Assembly: GCF_027595985.1 (NCBI RefSeq)
Contig: NC_073302.1
Location: 169,623,534 to 169,687,533 of the forward strand
Direction of reading: 5' to 3'
From: Sorex araneus
Taxonomy: Eukaryota > Chordata > Mammalia > Eulipotyphla > Soricidae
DNA: 64,000 bases
The notes under the pieces were generated by a model. It was not told the origin of the DNA. It did not search any database and was given only the letters and a program-made list of their open reading frames with translations. Below, in pieces: positions 1 through 11,779 of the stretch (position 1 is its first letter; each line of letters starts with the position of its first letter). The translations under genes and the position numbers were made by a program.

Positions 1-1645
1 TGGTTCCAAACCAGATTTCCTGTGATTCTATACTAATAATTTTTGATATAACCCTTTGCTTCTTATAATGAGTGCGATATATGTTGTCAAGGCTGTTCTT
101 CAAGAATTAAAATTGAAGTGAAAATTTAAACAAAAATAAAAGAATTTAGCAAAATCCACGTGTCTGGTTGCTTGACAGATGCCATCATTGCAAGAGAGCC
201 CTTTCGATTAATTTCCACCCCAATTATTGTTAGAATGAGGTGAGTGGTGCTGGTGTGGGGGGGCAGGGGAGGGCTTTTAAGGTCCATTGCCAAGTTGGCT
301 AGGATATTTCTTTCCTCAAACCAAACGCACTGCTTTGATTTTCTAAATATGGAAGGTCAGGCTCTGAGTGGGTCCAGGGTGACTGGGAGAGCTTGTTGCC
401 TTGGTTGGGGGCATCGCACTGGCCAGTGGGACTTGGTGGCTCATAAGCTTCTTGCACACAGCAGGCTGGAAGGGTGGGGTAAGCTTAGTGGCTAGGCAAG
501 GGCAGACAGAGTGGGGTCTCCCCCGGCTGGAAAGGGTTAGGAGGGGTACAGGGGCATGGAGCCAGTGGGCAGCTTAGTTGCCTCAGTACCGGCTTCTGGA
601 GTGCCCGGGGGAGCTGGGTCACAGAACTCTGAGTGATGTTGACCACAACCCCCCTTTTCAGTCTGCTGAAGAAGTTTTTGTGAGAACCATCCCTCCCTTG
701 GAGGGGTGGAAGGGGCCCTGCTGTGGCATTTGGGACAAGGCCTTGGAATCTGGGACCTCCATTCTGCTGAAGGAGGGTTTTCCCCTAGGGGTCCTCTCAG
801 GGGCAGACCTGTCATGCTCAGGCCTCTGCTTAGGGTGTGCTGTGGGGCATGGATGGGATTCTAACAGCTCGGGGCAGGGGGAGTGTTTGACAGGACGCCA
901 GTCTGCACCAGGTGAACATGCAGAGCCAGGGGACTCTTCCTTCACCATATTAGCCACATCTTTTCGTTAACACCTTTCACTCCTCTCTCCCCACAAACCC
1001 AAGCCATCTGAACAGAGGCAGGGGGCAAGAGCTGGACTTCCACACTGGCCAAGTTAGCTTTCCATTTGTTGCAGGACATCCCCAGGTGCCCAGGCCCCCT
1101 CTCATGCACTTTCCAAATGCAGTAACGAGCCTTCAGACTCCAAGCTAGCCTGAGCTTTTAATACTCTGGGTGCAGTACTGCGGCAATGCAGTTCGCTGCT
1201 CTGGGGCAGCTGGGGTGTGGGGTCAGGCCCCCGCAGAGCCCCATCTGTGGCTGGCCTGCCTGAGAATGCACCTGGTTCCAAATACGGGACAGGGTGTGGG
1301 AATGTGCAGCTTTGGGGGCGGCATGAGACGGCTCAGGGCCCCAGGCTGTGTCATTGTACCACACCCTAGGGCCACATCTTTGGGCCTAAGCTGCCTTCCT
1401 GGGGCAGCTGGGGGACCCAGGCCAGAGGGGACATGAGGAGAGAATATAGGGACCCCTAACAGCCTCTCAGAAAGTCGAGAGGGCGCCCCTTCTCAGAAGG
1501 TGGGATGGGGTGGGGTGGTCTGCGGGAGCACGGAGGGGGAGGGGAGCCTGGCTGCCTCCAAGTGCTCCCAGATCTTTCTTGCCTTTCTTGAAATGAGATG
1601 TAAATATATTCATTACAATGTGATCCCTCTGATAAAAAACAGATC
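1..1645. other. Gene-free, moderately GC-rich sequence
   Basis: No convincing exon, RNA gene or transposon. Reading frames here are short, overlapping on both strands and not protein-like. A polyadenylation-like AATAAAAG near 136 has no gene attached. Confidence 0.5.
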
Positions 1646-1649
1646 AACA

Positions 1650-2430
1650 TTTTCGTAGGTCCGAGACGTATTTTTCAATTAAGTTCAATATGGAAGCCCC
1701 AGCGTAAGGCGCCCAGGGTGGGGAGGGAAGCGGCTCTCGTTGCGGAGTCCAGAGGTAACCCTGCTTCACTTGGGCCTGAGCTTGCCCACGACGACCTGGG
1801 AACCCCGGGGGAGCCTTTCTAATCCTGGGCCCAAGCCCTGCACGTCCTGCACCGCGCAGGGTGCAGACTGCCCGGGGCCTGGCGGGCTCGGTTACACGCT
1901 GGGTGGAGGAGCCGGGGAGCCCCGGGGCTGAGTGCAAGGAAGGCGCAAGAGGCGCTGCGTCCCCGAGTTTCTGCCAGGCGGCGGGGCAGGGTGCTGCGGG
2001 CGGTGGGTTTCTCTCCTGCCGCTTTCTAGGAGGCCGAGTGAGCACCCGCTGGCGTTGCACGCAGTGAGAAGTCGTCCCCGAGGTCTCTGTGTCTCTCTCC
2101 TGCAGAGACTTTTCCCCAGGGATCGCTCGCCCTGTGGGCGCCCCCGTCGGGCCGGACCGACTACCCGCGACGCGGAGAGGCACAGTCGGAGATCCAAGCC
2201 TTTGCTCGTGCGAAAGGGAGGTTGTTAGGTTCTGGAAGCGCAGCCTCTCAGCCACAGAAGGAACCTTCCGTCAACGAGGAAGCGTCCGCTCCACTCCCGG
2301 AGATCCCAAGCGACCCTGGGCCGGCTGCCGCGACCTGCGGTCTAGTTTAGGGCCTCCCACGCTGTGCGGGTGGTGAGCGGTTGCTCCTCTGCAGCGTCCG
2401 ATGCTTCTCCAGACCCTGGGAAGGAATCAC
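1650..2430. promoter_or_regulatory. CpG island
   Basis: CpG dinucleotides become frequent from about 1725 and fade after 2400. Long reading frames on both strands reflect GC content; none has family-like features. It is the first of five CpG clusters in the transposon-free half. Confidence 0.7.
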
Positions 2431-4020
2431 TGGCCAGAAGGCTCGGGGGAGCAAGAAAGAAGTTCTGCCTGGGTGGCCACCCCGGAGGCTCCTGAACTGT
2501 GAGGCCGCCTTCTAGCTAAGCGCCAGGGGGAGCCTTGCAATCCACAATCAGGTGGAGGTCAGACGTTCATCTTGGGGGCGCACAGCCCCTCCTGAGCCTG
2601 CTCCTGCCACCCAGCCGTCCCACCTCTAAGGAGTGTGCGGAGTGGGGCAGGGCTGGCCGGGCTGGCCCGGCTCCCTGACCAGCTCCTTAAGAGCCAGTGT
2701 AAATGCGTCTTAGTTGGAGTGCGGGCCACACAAGGCGCCTCTCTCTTGAAATTACCTGGAACCTATAAAAGGCAAACGTTCCCTTTTCTAATCCAAATGC
2801 GTGCTGGGAGACTGAGAACTTTAGGGGCTTTGAAGCTGGGTTTCAACTACTTTAGCCACAAGCTTGGCTGAAAACATCAAAAAGGCCATCTCGGGACATG
2901 CTGGCCTCTGAACATCTCTAGGGAACGATGCTGCGCTTCATTGAGGACAAGGACTGGTACAAGGCAGTTTCAACATGACCCTTGCCCTTGGATATACACC
3001 CCAACTTAGGACCACCAGACCTGGTGGAAGCCAAGGAGTGGGGATGGGTGTCCCACCTAGCCACAGGAGCAACCTTTGATTTCTGAGGGCACTGTCTCTC
3101 AATGGTGTAAAATCCAGCCTGGTCCTGTTTCCTGGGGGCCCCCAGGGCCCAGCTTGGAAGCCAGATGCACTGGGGACCCAGAACCCTCATATTCAACCAA
3201 CCTGAGTTCTGGGCTTGGTGCATGCCAAAGTTTATGTTTTGTTTTTGTTTGAAATCCTCTTTTCCTCCTGCAATCAGGGGCAGTAGCAGAATCATCTACC
3301 CAAGTGCCTCAATTCCTCAGAACAAATCCCCGGATTGCCTGGCAAATGGGAAGCCATGAAGGAGCACAGGGAGGATATGGAGGGAGACGCAAGTAGGAAC
3401 TAATAAAACTCTTGTTAGAAGGTCTGCTCGGGATCTGTGGCGTCACTGGGCTTTTTACTTGAAAAGCCAAAGAGTTGTACTCCTAAATGAGTTAAAGACC
3501 CATTTACCTCTGTCGTGTTCTATTCATCAAGCCACAAGTTGAGAGTCCCTAACATGAAACTATTTGTTTGCTTACACAACCAGCTGGGCGCAATTTCACG
3601 TCTGAGATATCTATCTGAAAGCGCCTCTCATTTATTATCTCTCCTTGTCAGCGAATCCATTTTCCAGCTCCCCCTCCCCCTTTAGAGTTTATTTATTTAT
3701 TTATGGGATGGAGGACTTCTTTGCCTGGGAGGACCTGGGTGCTGAATGCTCCCTGGGGAGTGGCCGATCCCTGTGGGGTGTGGGTGGGGGTCCTGCTGGG
3801 TCCAGGATGCTGGGACCAGGGGTCGGAGGGTCAGGGTGCAAAGCGAGCAGCGGGCAGCGGGTAGGCCTGCCTGGAGGCTTCAAACTGTGCTTCCATGGAT
3901 ATTTTCCATGCTATCACTCCTGGAGTCAGGCCCAACCACCTGTGCAAGGAGAGGGCGGGGTCACTGTAGGGGTGTCCAGAAGATTCCCTCCCCATAGATA
4001 GATTTGGGAGATGCTTTCAC
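2431..4020. other. Gene-free sequence
   Basis: Complex sequence with no transposon hallmarks and no exon I can support. AATAAAACT near 3402 is a possible isolated polyadenylation signal. Confidence 0.45.

Positions 4021-4073
<53 letters not shown>
4021..4073. repeat. (TAA)n microsatellite
   Basis: Uninterrupted TAA repeats, about 17 units. It produces poly-Asn and poly-Leu reading frames that are artefacts. Confidence 0.98.
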
Positions 4074-4074
<1 letters not shown>

Positions 4075-5760
4075 CACCTCACCAAGTCCTATAGGGCCAA
4101 GTTTTTCTCCCTTGCCAGAGCTCAGAGTGAGTAACCAAGATGTAAATAGTTGTGTGATGGACTGGGGGAGGGGACAGTGCATTTATTGTGTGTACAGAGG
4201 GGAGATGGCTGCACGTGGTTTCAATTTTGAAGCACAAAGAGAAATAACATGCAATGCAGAAAATAGGTTTTATGAATGTAATTGAGGGGAAAGAAAACAA
4301 TTAACTTAGTGCCAGGTTGCACACTCGATTCTCCACCCTTTGCCTCCTCCTCTACCTCCTCAAAGTAATGCTTCCCATGCGAACAGAGTGGGGTAACCAG
4401 GACAGTTGGATCTGTCTGACAAGGGCAGCCCTGATGGAGATCTCAGTGATGGGTGGATAATGGTGTCTATCCATCTCCTGGTCTGCTAAGGTCTCCAACT
4501 AAATAAGGGATCAAATCCCAAAGCCAGCATATGAAATACCCCCCAGTTGTAACAGTGGGGAAGAGATAGGGTGTCTGGAAGGGAGGTGTGTGGGGCGTGG
4601 AGGGGGGTAAAGAGAACATATTTCTTTAAAACAGACCGGGCTGGTCTCTGCAAGGTAGCCTATTGTGTTGATTTAGGAAGACATTTGCTGTATATAACGT
4701 TTAAGGCTGATAATATCATTGCACAGCCAGATAAATAAAGCATTGGCCCAACTCTGGGGTCAGCGATCGATCTCTGGGCTCAGAGGAAAAAAGGGAAAGA
4801 GACAGGGTCGTGCACGAGGCTCTGTGAGCTTGTCAGACGGGAAGCAGGAGCGGGAGTGTGTGAGCGCCAGGGTGTTCGAGAGAGAACCAAGACTTCAGCT
4901 GGCCAAGAGGCTCATTAGCATTCCTAACCCATGGACCTGCGCTGACAACTAACAGAGATATCCCGCTCACCACCAGGCCTCCTCTCCTTTTGTCTTCAGA
5001 TCTGGAAAAGAAAAAGATTTCTTGGTGGAAGCTGGAGCACTGAACTTCCATGTGGCTGTTGGGGATTCAGGACATTAAAAAAAAAAAAAGAAAGAAAGAG
5101 AAAAAAAAAGACATTCCAAGAACTTGCATGATCTTTCACTCTTCTTTTTAAAACTTCCCTTCTAAAACGGACTTTTTGTGGCCTTTTTTTTTTGCTTTTC
5201 TCTCTCAAAGTGTACAAAGTGTAATACATTTATCAAAACCCCAAGCTTAAATGGGAAAGAAATCATTTGAAAATATTTTGCCTTTTCTCCTTATTGACAC
5301 GCAGAGAGAGGTGGATGTTTATGTTAGACTTACATACACATGTAAAGCTGGTACTTTCAGTTAAAGATTTCCAGAACATTGCAACCGGGAGTTGCTTGAG
5401 ATTTTTGTGCCTCATCTTTCTTCTGTTTGGTTTTGTTTCATATGATAAATTTTGTTTTGTATTCTATTTTAAAAATATACTGCGTATTACTCCATCACTG
5501 TTGTCTTTTTTTAAAAAAATAAAAAACATCTTTCAAAATAGGGTGTCATTTCATATTAGAAATGTGCCATTTTAGAGCACCCACTGTTCTAACAAATGTT
5601 TTAAAATTACGCTCATTTGTGCTGTTCTAATCACCTGCAATATTTTGGGGCAAGTGTGCTTTAACTAAATCTCACAGGGATAAATATGTATCCACTTTGC
5701 TCTCCTAGATCCTGTGTCTTGAACTCCATCAAATCAGGCAGATAGTTTTACACTGGAGTG
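4074..5760. other. Gene-free sequence with A-rich tracts
   Basis: Contains an A-rich AAAGAAAG stretch at 5078-5110 and AT-rich DNA from 5220 onward. No supported gene or mobile element. Confidence 0.45.
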
Positions 5761-6220
5761 TACAAATTATCCCATGTTGACAGATGTTTGTCACTTAGTA
5801 ACTTCTTTCCAAGTTTTCCCCCCTCCCTTAAGCCCTCTTTCTAGCTTGCTTTGTTGTTTTAAAATATGCATGTCTCTCACTGGAATGCCAGTCACGAGTG
5901 CAAACTTTGTGTCCAACCTCCCACATGAAATGATCCTTTTAGAGGGAACTCGATATGTCTCAATCTGCACTTCACTCAAAGCCTCTGGGTTTGGGCCACT
6001 CACTGCCTGGTCCTGGCTCCAAAATAACTCAGCAGAAACGAGTATCCAACTAAAAATCCCCTCGAATGTCTCACAGGGAAGAAATATAGCTCCTATAATT
6101 AAAGGAGGCAACGGCCAGAGGGGGAATGCAGCCGGCAGCCAAAAGAAAAGTAAGAGTTTTATTTATTTGCTGATTGAACTTGGGTTGTCATGACCAGCAG
6201 GTTTATCCACACTGAGAGTG
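5760..6220. promoter_or_regulatory. Possible conserved non-coding element
   Basis: A balanced-composition block without repeats, dense in homeodomain-type TAAT/ATTA and GAAATATAGC-like motifs. Its open frames look non-coding. Conservation cannot be judged from one sequence, so this is inference from texture and setting. Confidence 0.25.
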
Positions 6221-6960
6221 CTGGAGTTTGTACTGTGTGTGCACAAGAGGGGAAGGTTGGAGGGGGGGTGAGGAGGGGAGGAGGGGGAAGGAAAGAGGCA
6301 GAATGAAGGCAATCAGGACAACTTGGGGGAGGGAGAAACTGATCCTGTGGGACAGAGTAGTGAAAGTTCCTGGCTTTGGATTGGAGCGAAAAGTGGTAGC
6401 TGAGGAATATGGGGGAGGGAGAGGCTAACAGGAGATGAGGGGTAATTATAGCAAACTCTTAAATGTGGGGTGTCATCAGGAAATGGAGGACTCGAACTGT
6501 TTTCCCTAGAAAAGTAATGTGACAGCAGGGGAAATTATTAGCTGTGCTGCGTGTGGCGGTTTGGGTGTGTGGGGGGTGCAATTATGAGGAGAGGAACAGG
6601 AGAGAAGGGGAGAAGTTCCAGGACGCAAAGCACAAGTGCGTGGAGCCGGAAGTCTTCCACTTGCCTTGGCAAAAGTTGCCTAGTAGGTGTGGATGTGAAA
6701 TCTTCTCTAGGAGACATTCTCTCTGCATCTTACTTTAATTGGTTTCATCTTGTGGAGTTGATGCTGGCGTTCAAAGTGCTTCTAGGAGGACGGAGCTCAG
6801 AGGCTGAAGAACAGCTCCCAACCTCTGACTACCCCTGAAAGCTACAAAACAGAAGGAGTCCTCAGGCAGGGCCGCTCATTCCTATTAAAAAGGCAAAACT
6901 TTAGCACTGATGAAAAACAGATGATTTTTTTTCTCCCTCTCTCTGAAACAGTTACTCTCT
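6221..6960. other. Gene-free sequence with a purine-rich stretch
   Basis: 6240-6300 is GGGGAGG/GAGGAAGG-rich on plus. No gene, RNA or transposon is supported in the rest. Confidence 0.45.
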
Positions 6961-6975
6961 TTTACTGATGTGAAG

Positions 6976-6983
6976 TGACGTCA
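6976..6983. promoter_or_regulatory. Palindromic cAMP-response element TGACGTCA
   Basis: A perfect eight-base CRE of the kind bound by CREB/ATF factors. No transcription start is identified nearby, so its use is unproven. Confidence 0.4.
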
Positions 6984-7129
6984 ACAGCGCCTGTCCTATC
7001 CCCTTGGAGAGAAGGGAGAGAGGAGGAGATGGAAGGAGGGAACTGGGAGAAAGAGCTAGAGAAAAAGAGAAAGAGCGAGCTGAGAGAAGAAGGGGGGTGG
7101 AGAATGGGAATGAATATCCTACACTTTTT

Positions 7130-7450
7130 GGCCAAAATTCCACCAAGTGGGCAAAACAATGCGTTTTGATTGATAGGACACCTTTCTCTACTCTCACCAG
7201 ATCTACATATTCTAACATATGGAAAGCTTACAGGCCCTGTGCACTTATAGGAGCCGATAATGCATTAGCTCTCAGCAATATTTACAGCACCACTTTTAAT
7301 ACACACCAGATGGTTCGCGACTGTGCCGCCTCAGCCAGCTCACTCCTCGATTTTACTCGGCGGCACTTTGTTGCAATTACACTCCATGCTGAGACCAATT
7401 TTATTGGTGACCTATTTTTCATATTTGCAGCATTTTATGTTTAAAACCTC
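7130..7450. promoter_or_regulatory. Strong candidate conserved enhancer block
   Basis: About 300 bases of complex, repeat-free DNA packed with homeodomain-like cores (ATTGATAG, GCATTAGC, CAATTACAC), an E-box CAGATGG at 7307-7313, and ATTGGTGACC. A frame runs through it but the peptide resembles no family and lacks codon bias. In texture it matches ultraconserved elements near developmental genes; this is inference pending alignment. Confidence 0.35.
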
Positions 7451-7739
7451 CACTCCGTCCCTTTAAAAAAATAAGGGCAGTGCTTAGGGAGGGAGAGCTT
7501 AGGAGGACGATGGGGCTGTCTAGGTGGATATTAATATTTATCATGATGTTACATACCTCGGATTTAAGTGAGTAAACCGGATAGACATAAGTACTCGGGT
7601 CATTATGTTTGTTCACTCACTCCCTGTTTGTCAGACCCCCATGGACTGTCTACACGACGCACTTGCCTCCGAGTCAATACATCGGACCATAAATATTGTA
7701 TTCCATTAATTATCACGCCACTAGCTTATCCCGGGCACC

Positions 7740-8150
7740 CGTGTCCTGGAGCGACGCAGGGCAAATGAGGACGCTTCCTGAGCAGATTTCGAGCTGGGAA
7801 CCCCGCTGAAATTTCCGCGGTGCCTGGGAATTCCTAGAGCCTGAGCGCTTGGCTTAGCCCGGGCCGGGCCTGGGGTTTGGCTGGTGAGGTGGGGGGGAGC
7901 AGGGGGGGAGGTGGCAGTGGCGCGGCCGCGCAGGCCAGGAGCACTCAGTACCTGTTATCTTGCAGCGCAGAAGGCCACAGGGAGATTCCCATTTGGCACG
8001 CGGGGAAAGGCTTTCAACTTTATCTCCCGCCATGTATTTCCATCCCCAGTGGCCGGCTCAGAGACATTGTTTTGCACCGAACAACAGAAATGTCCTATTC
8101 GCTAGCGCGCAGGTGTGCATCCTTCCCAAACTTCCCCCAACATCCCTCGC
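7740..8150. promoter_or_regulatory. CpG-enriched block
   Basis: Moderate CpG clustering with a GCGGCCGCGC core at 7922-7931. It could be a weak island or CpG shore. A pseudo-exon between TTGCAG at 7965 and GTGTGC at 8113 was considered and rejected. Confidence 0.4.
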
Positions 8151-8219
8151 TCGGAGGAACTCTTTATACCCTCTTTCCCTGTTTTTTTTTTTAAATCGCA
8201 GATGTTTACTTTATTGATA

Positions 8220-9070
8220 TAACCTATACCATGGTTATGCTGAGAATAATATGCCTCAACTAACAGTCATTTAGCAAATAATAGAGGCGTTCTGGATGCT
8301 TTCCAACGTTACACATGTACTTGGTCATAAAATGATACGTGAAAAAATTAACATCTGCTTTCCTAAAATAAAGTGTGCCAAGTAGCTTTTTATGAATGCT
8401 TTCCTCATTTTCAAAAGAAATATGGAGAGATAAACTGGCACCCAGATGTATAGCATATTTATAATGGTTGTAGGATTTAAAGGTAGCTATTCATTGCACA
8501 AGCCATTTAAAAGCTGACGGTTTAAAAGCTACTTAACCCCAGACATCTTCGAATCCTAAAGAGTCTTCCAAATTTTATCTTTCAGGGAGGAATTTACTGT
8601 AATTTAATTGCGTAGCAAGGCAGAACTCCATGCAAGTTGGGGCACTGCCGCTGGAGCTCAGCAGAAATTCCAACTCGCCTTTTATTTACCTAATTTCTCA
8701 GCAAGGTTCCCAGGCCCTTAAGAAGGCAAAGCTGAAAAGTTTAGTTGGGCTCTTTTTTGTTGTTGTTTAATTCCACTATTAGGAAATGAGGCCTACCTTT
8801 GAATTATTTCATTAGGATTTGGCCTTTTGGGGGAAGGGGTGGGAACCATAATCATTAGTGGCTTTTTATTATTTCTACAATAAATGGCTAGATTCTTTGT
8901 TGAATAAGCTGCTTGAATGTTTTGCAGATGTTCCACTTAGACCAAATCTGACCCCCTATTTCCTCCCAAATAACTTGCTTAAACTCTCCCACCAGTACAT
9001 TTGCTCCAGAGTTAACTCCCCCATCCTGGCAAGTTTATAAGTGTCCAACACAGTCTTGTGAAAGTTCCAC
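8220..9070. other. Gene-free AT-rich sequence
   Basis: No gene or transposon seen. Several short TTTAAA and ATTTAC motifs. Confidence 0.45.
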
Positions 9071-9076
9071 CTAAGT

Positions 9077-9077
<1 letters not shown>

Positions 9078-9126
<49 letters not shown>
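9078..9126. repeat. (CA)n microsatellite
   Basis: About 24 CA units without interruption. Confidence 0.98.
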
Positions 9127-9128
<2 letters not shown>

Positions 9129-9160
9129 CCACCCACTGAGCCTCTGAACACGGCAGAGGG

Positions 9161-9202
9161 TAAAAGGAAGGAGGGGAGGGAGAGGGAGAGGAAGAGAGAG
9201 AA

Positions 9203-9277
<75 letters not shown>
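9161..9277. repeat. (GA)n purine tract
   Basis: Purine-only on plus, with a pure GA run of about 36 units from 9206 to 9277. Lies only 35 bases from the CA repeat. Mirror-symmetric purine runs of this length can form triplex DNA. Confidence 0.97.
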
Positions 9278-9279
<2 letters not shown>

Positions 9280-9439
9280 CGAGGCAGAATAGACAGAGGA
9301 GGGAAGTCAGCTCAATGGTTATTACACAGGGTGTGGAGGTGCCCCTCACCCGCGTTGTGCCTTGAGTCTTTGGCTTAGCCACCTTGGGGGTCCCCCCCCC
9401 CACGCGACTGCCCCTAACGTGCGGGGAATTTTCATTTGC

Positions 9440-9930
9440 CAAGTGCTTTGGGGCCGTCGTGCAGAGTCATCTCCAGGCTGCCCCGGTGACCGGAGTCAGA
9501 GCGGGGCCCGGCGAGGCGGGTGCGTAGTCTGGGAGCCTCCAGCCGGTGGCAGCGCCCCAACCACGGCAGCCGGGCATGGGGACCCCGGGGTGTGTGTGTA
9601 TGTGTGTGTGTGTGGGGGGGGGTGGGGGTTAACAAAGGGCTCCGTGGGGGCTCGGGGCCGGGCCACGTGACGGCCGGCGGCGGGGAGGGGCGGCAGCCCG
9701 GGGGTGCGGTGGCTCGGGGACATGAAAGAGCCTGCGGCCCGGGGCTGGCCGCGCCGCGCTCCGCCGGGACAAGTACTTGTGTGCCGGGCTCTGCGGCCGC
9801 CGCACCTCTCATCTCCGCAGCTCTTACTTGAAAAAGCACTTGGAAGAAACTGCGTGTGCGGGGAGGGCGGCGGGGTGGGCCGGGGCCGGCTGGTGGGTGG
9901 ATGGGGCGGAGGCTGCAGAAGCAGCTCCCT
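9440..9930. promoter_or_regulatory. CpG island
   Basis: CpG-dense from about 9450 to 9900 (GGCGGGTGCG, GGCCGGCGGCGGGG, CCGCGCCGCGC), broken by a TG/G run at 9590-9630. Contains CACGTGAC, an E-box of the USF/MYC type, at 9664-9671. The GA/CA microsatellites abut its left edge. No exon could be assigned. Confidence 0.75.
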
Positions 9931-10059
9931 TCTGAGTGACAGGACTCCTTTTCAAAGGGCAAACGGGGGGTGGGGCGTGGGGGGACGCTCCCAATATGAA
10001 TAGGAGAATTTTCAAGGTTTCGCGCAGCTCCTTCCCCTCCCCCATTTTAAGAGATTTCT

Positions 10060-10145
10060 TTCTTTCTTTTTCCCTTTCTGCTCTTTTTCTTTCTTCTCTC
10101 CCCCCCCGCCACCCCCCCACTTTTTTTTTTTTTTTTTTTTTTGCG
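10060..10145. repeat. Pyrimidine tract with C-runs and poly-T
   Basis: TTTC/TTCT-rich sequence passing into C-runs and then about 22 T. It creates poly-Lys and poly-Phe frames that are not genes. Confidence 0.9.
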
Positions 10146-10149
10146 TGCG

Positions 10150-11515
10150 CTGTGTCTTGATAGGTTTCAGGAGAAAGAACCAGCCATTCTCTTTCATTTT
10201 ACACACACCCCCCCTTCGGTTTGAGCAAATGATGGAAACATTTTAACACGATTTGGTGCACCCGCACGGACCGCAGTGGCTAATATAGTCTAGGAGTCGC
10301 GGATTCAGACTGGGCTTGAGTTAAAGCTGGTGTGTTGGTGGGGGAGAGAGGGGGTAGATGGGATATCTTACAAGTTTTCCTTCACCCCAATAACAAAACC
10401 TGTCACATCTTTACTTCTTACCATAAAAGGGATCCGTCCTCATTTGGACACCTCTAAGGTGATTATCGTCACACACATAGATTTTAAAGTCTGCCTGTAT
10501 TTGTAATTTAACCTTAGAAACACTAGAATTAGTCTCCATTCTCAAACCCAGCTTTTATTATTATTGTTACTGCTGTTGTTGCGGCAGAACTATGCCTCAG
10601 AGAATCTTTTTAAAAAGAAAGATTTAAACCCACAGTACCAGTTGTTTGTTGTTGTTATCATGATTATGATGGTTATTATGCCATCCCCCCTTTTTTTGCA
10701 CTTGATCTGATTGAATGAACTTTTTAAAGAGTGTGAAATGAAGGACACAAAGACAGTATATCAATGAAAAGAAGAAAGTGGCCCTTTTAATGAGAACTAA
10801 AGAAAACCCAAATGTAGATGAAGTGTACCGTAAACGCAGCTTCAAAGTCCATCTTAATTCCCTTGGGCTCAGTCATCATGGACATGTGATAATTGGGGGT
10901 TCTGCAGGGAGGTAAGGCCGGCTGGGCTGGGCTGGGAGCGTGCAGATGTGCTTCCATGCTTTGTGATTCCAAATACATTTAAACCAAGAACTTGGAGATC
11001 TTACAGAACCCAGACCTGGCTACTTCATCTTCAAATGCTTATCTGTAGGAAAGTGATTTTCCCCCTCCCTAAGTGATTGTGCTCACTGAGGGGTTTCAAT
11101 TCTCCACTCCGAGGTTCAGTTCACTCCCTAGCAGGTTGGTATCTGCTGGGCCAGATTCTAGGTTTTGACTATTATTTTGTCATCAGCTCTGTTTAATTTT
11201 CTTTTTATTTTCGGACCTCAGCCTTTCTGGATCACAAAAAGTCCCCACAAGCAACACAGCAATAAATCCGAACAAAAATAAGACAGATTTCCTCATCGAT
11301 GTGTAATAAAGTTAAAGGACATTGTTTTGTCAGACAAGCGCTAAGTAGAAAATAAATCTCAGGGTCTGGGGAAACAAAACGGAGCGCTGCTGGCATGTGC
11401 GTAAATTTACTTTTAAAAGCAATAAATCAATGTTAAATTAAACAGCTGGGTACCCTGTCTAAGACAAGGGGTTCCGTGTTTAAGAAGATCTTGATGGGGG
11501 AAATGTAGTATTTAA
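10150..11515. other. Gene-free sequence
   Basis: Repeat-free complex sequence, no exon supported. A cluster of ATAAA/TTTAT motifs occurs at 11260-11440. Confidence 0.45.
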
Positions 11516-11518
11516 CTA

Positions 11519-11536
11519 GACACACACACACACACA
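11519..11536. repeat. Short (CA)n
   Basis: About nine ACs. Confidence 0.9.
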
Positions 11537-11654
11537 AACTCAAAAATTTTTATGGTGATTCAGCTTAGGTAAGGCTGGCCTGAGAACTTCTCTGAACTTC
11601 AGAGAGGAAGAGGGGAAGAAGGAACAATATGAATTGTTTCTACCTTACACCTTC

Positions 11655-11775
11655 AGCTCTCTCTTTCTGTCTCTCTCTTTCTCTCTTTCTGTATCTTTCT
11701 CTATGTATGTATATACATATATACATGTGTATATATATATGTATATGAGGACTGAAGGTGTAATATATATATGCC
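11655..11775. repeat. (TC)n / (TA)n low-complexity tract
   Basis: CTCTCTTT runs passing into TATATACATA and TATATATATG repeats. Confidence 0.85.
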
Positions 11776-11779
11776 TTAC

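Noticed and set aside
1644..2376. Minus-strand frame of 203 codons and plus-strand frames nearby
   Set aside because: GC-driven open frames in a CpG island, low complexity, no family features.
4004..4182. Poly-Asn and poly-Leu frames
   Set aside because: Translations of the TAA microsatellite.
7966..8112. Possible exon between TTGCAG and GTGTGC
   Set aside because: Weak pyrimidine tract, weak donor, and no frame gives a recognisable or biased peptide.
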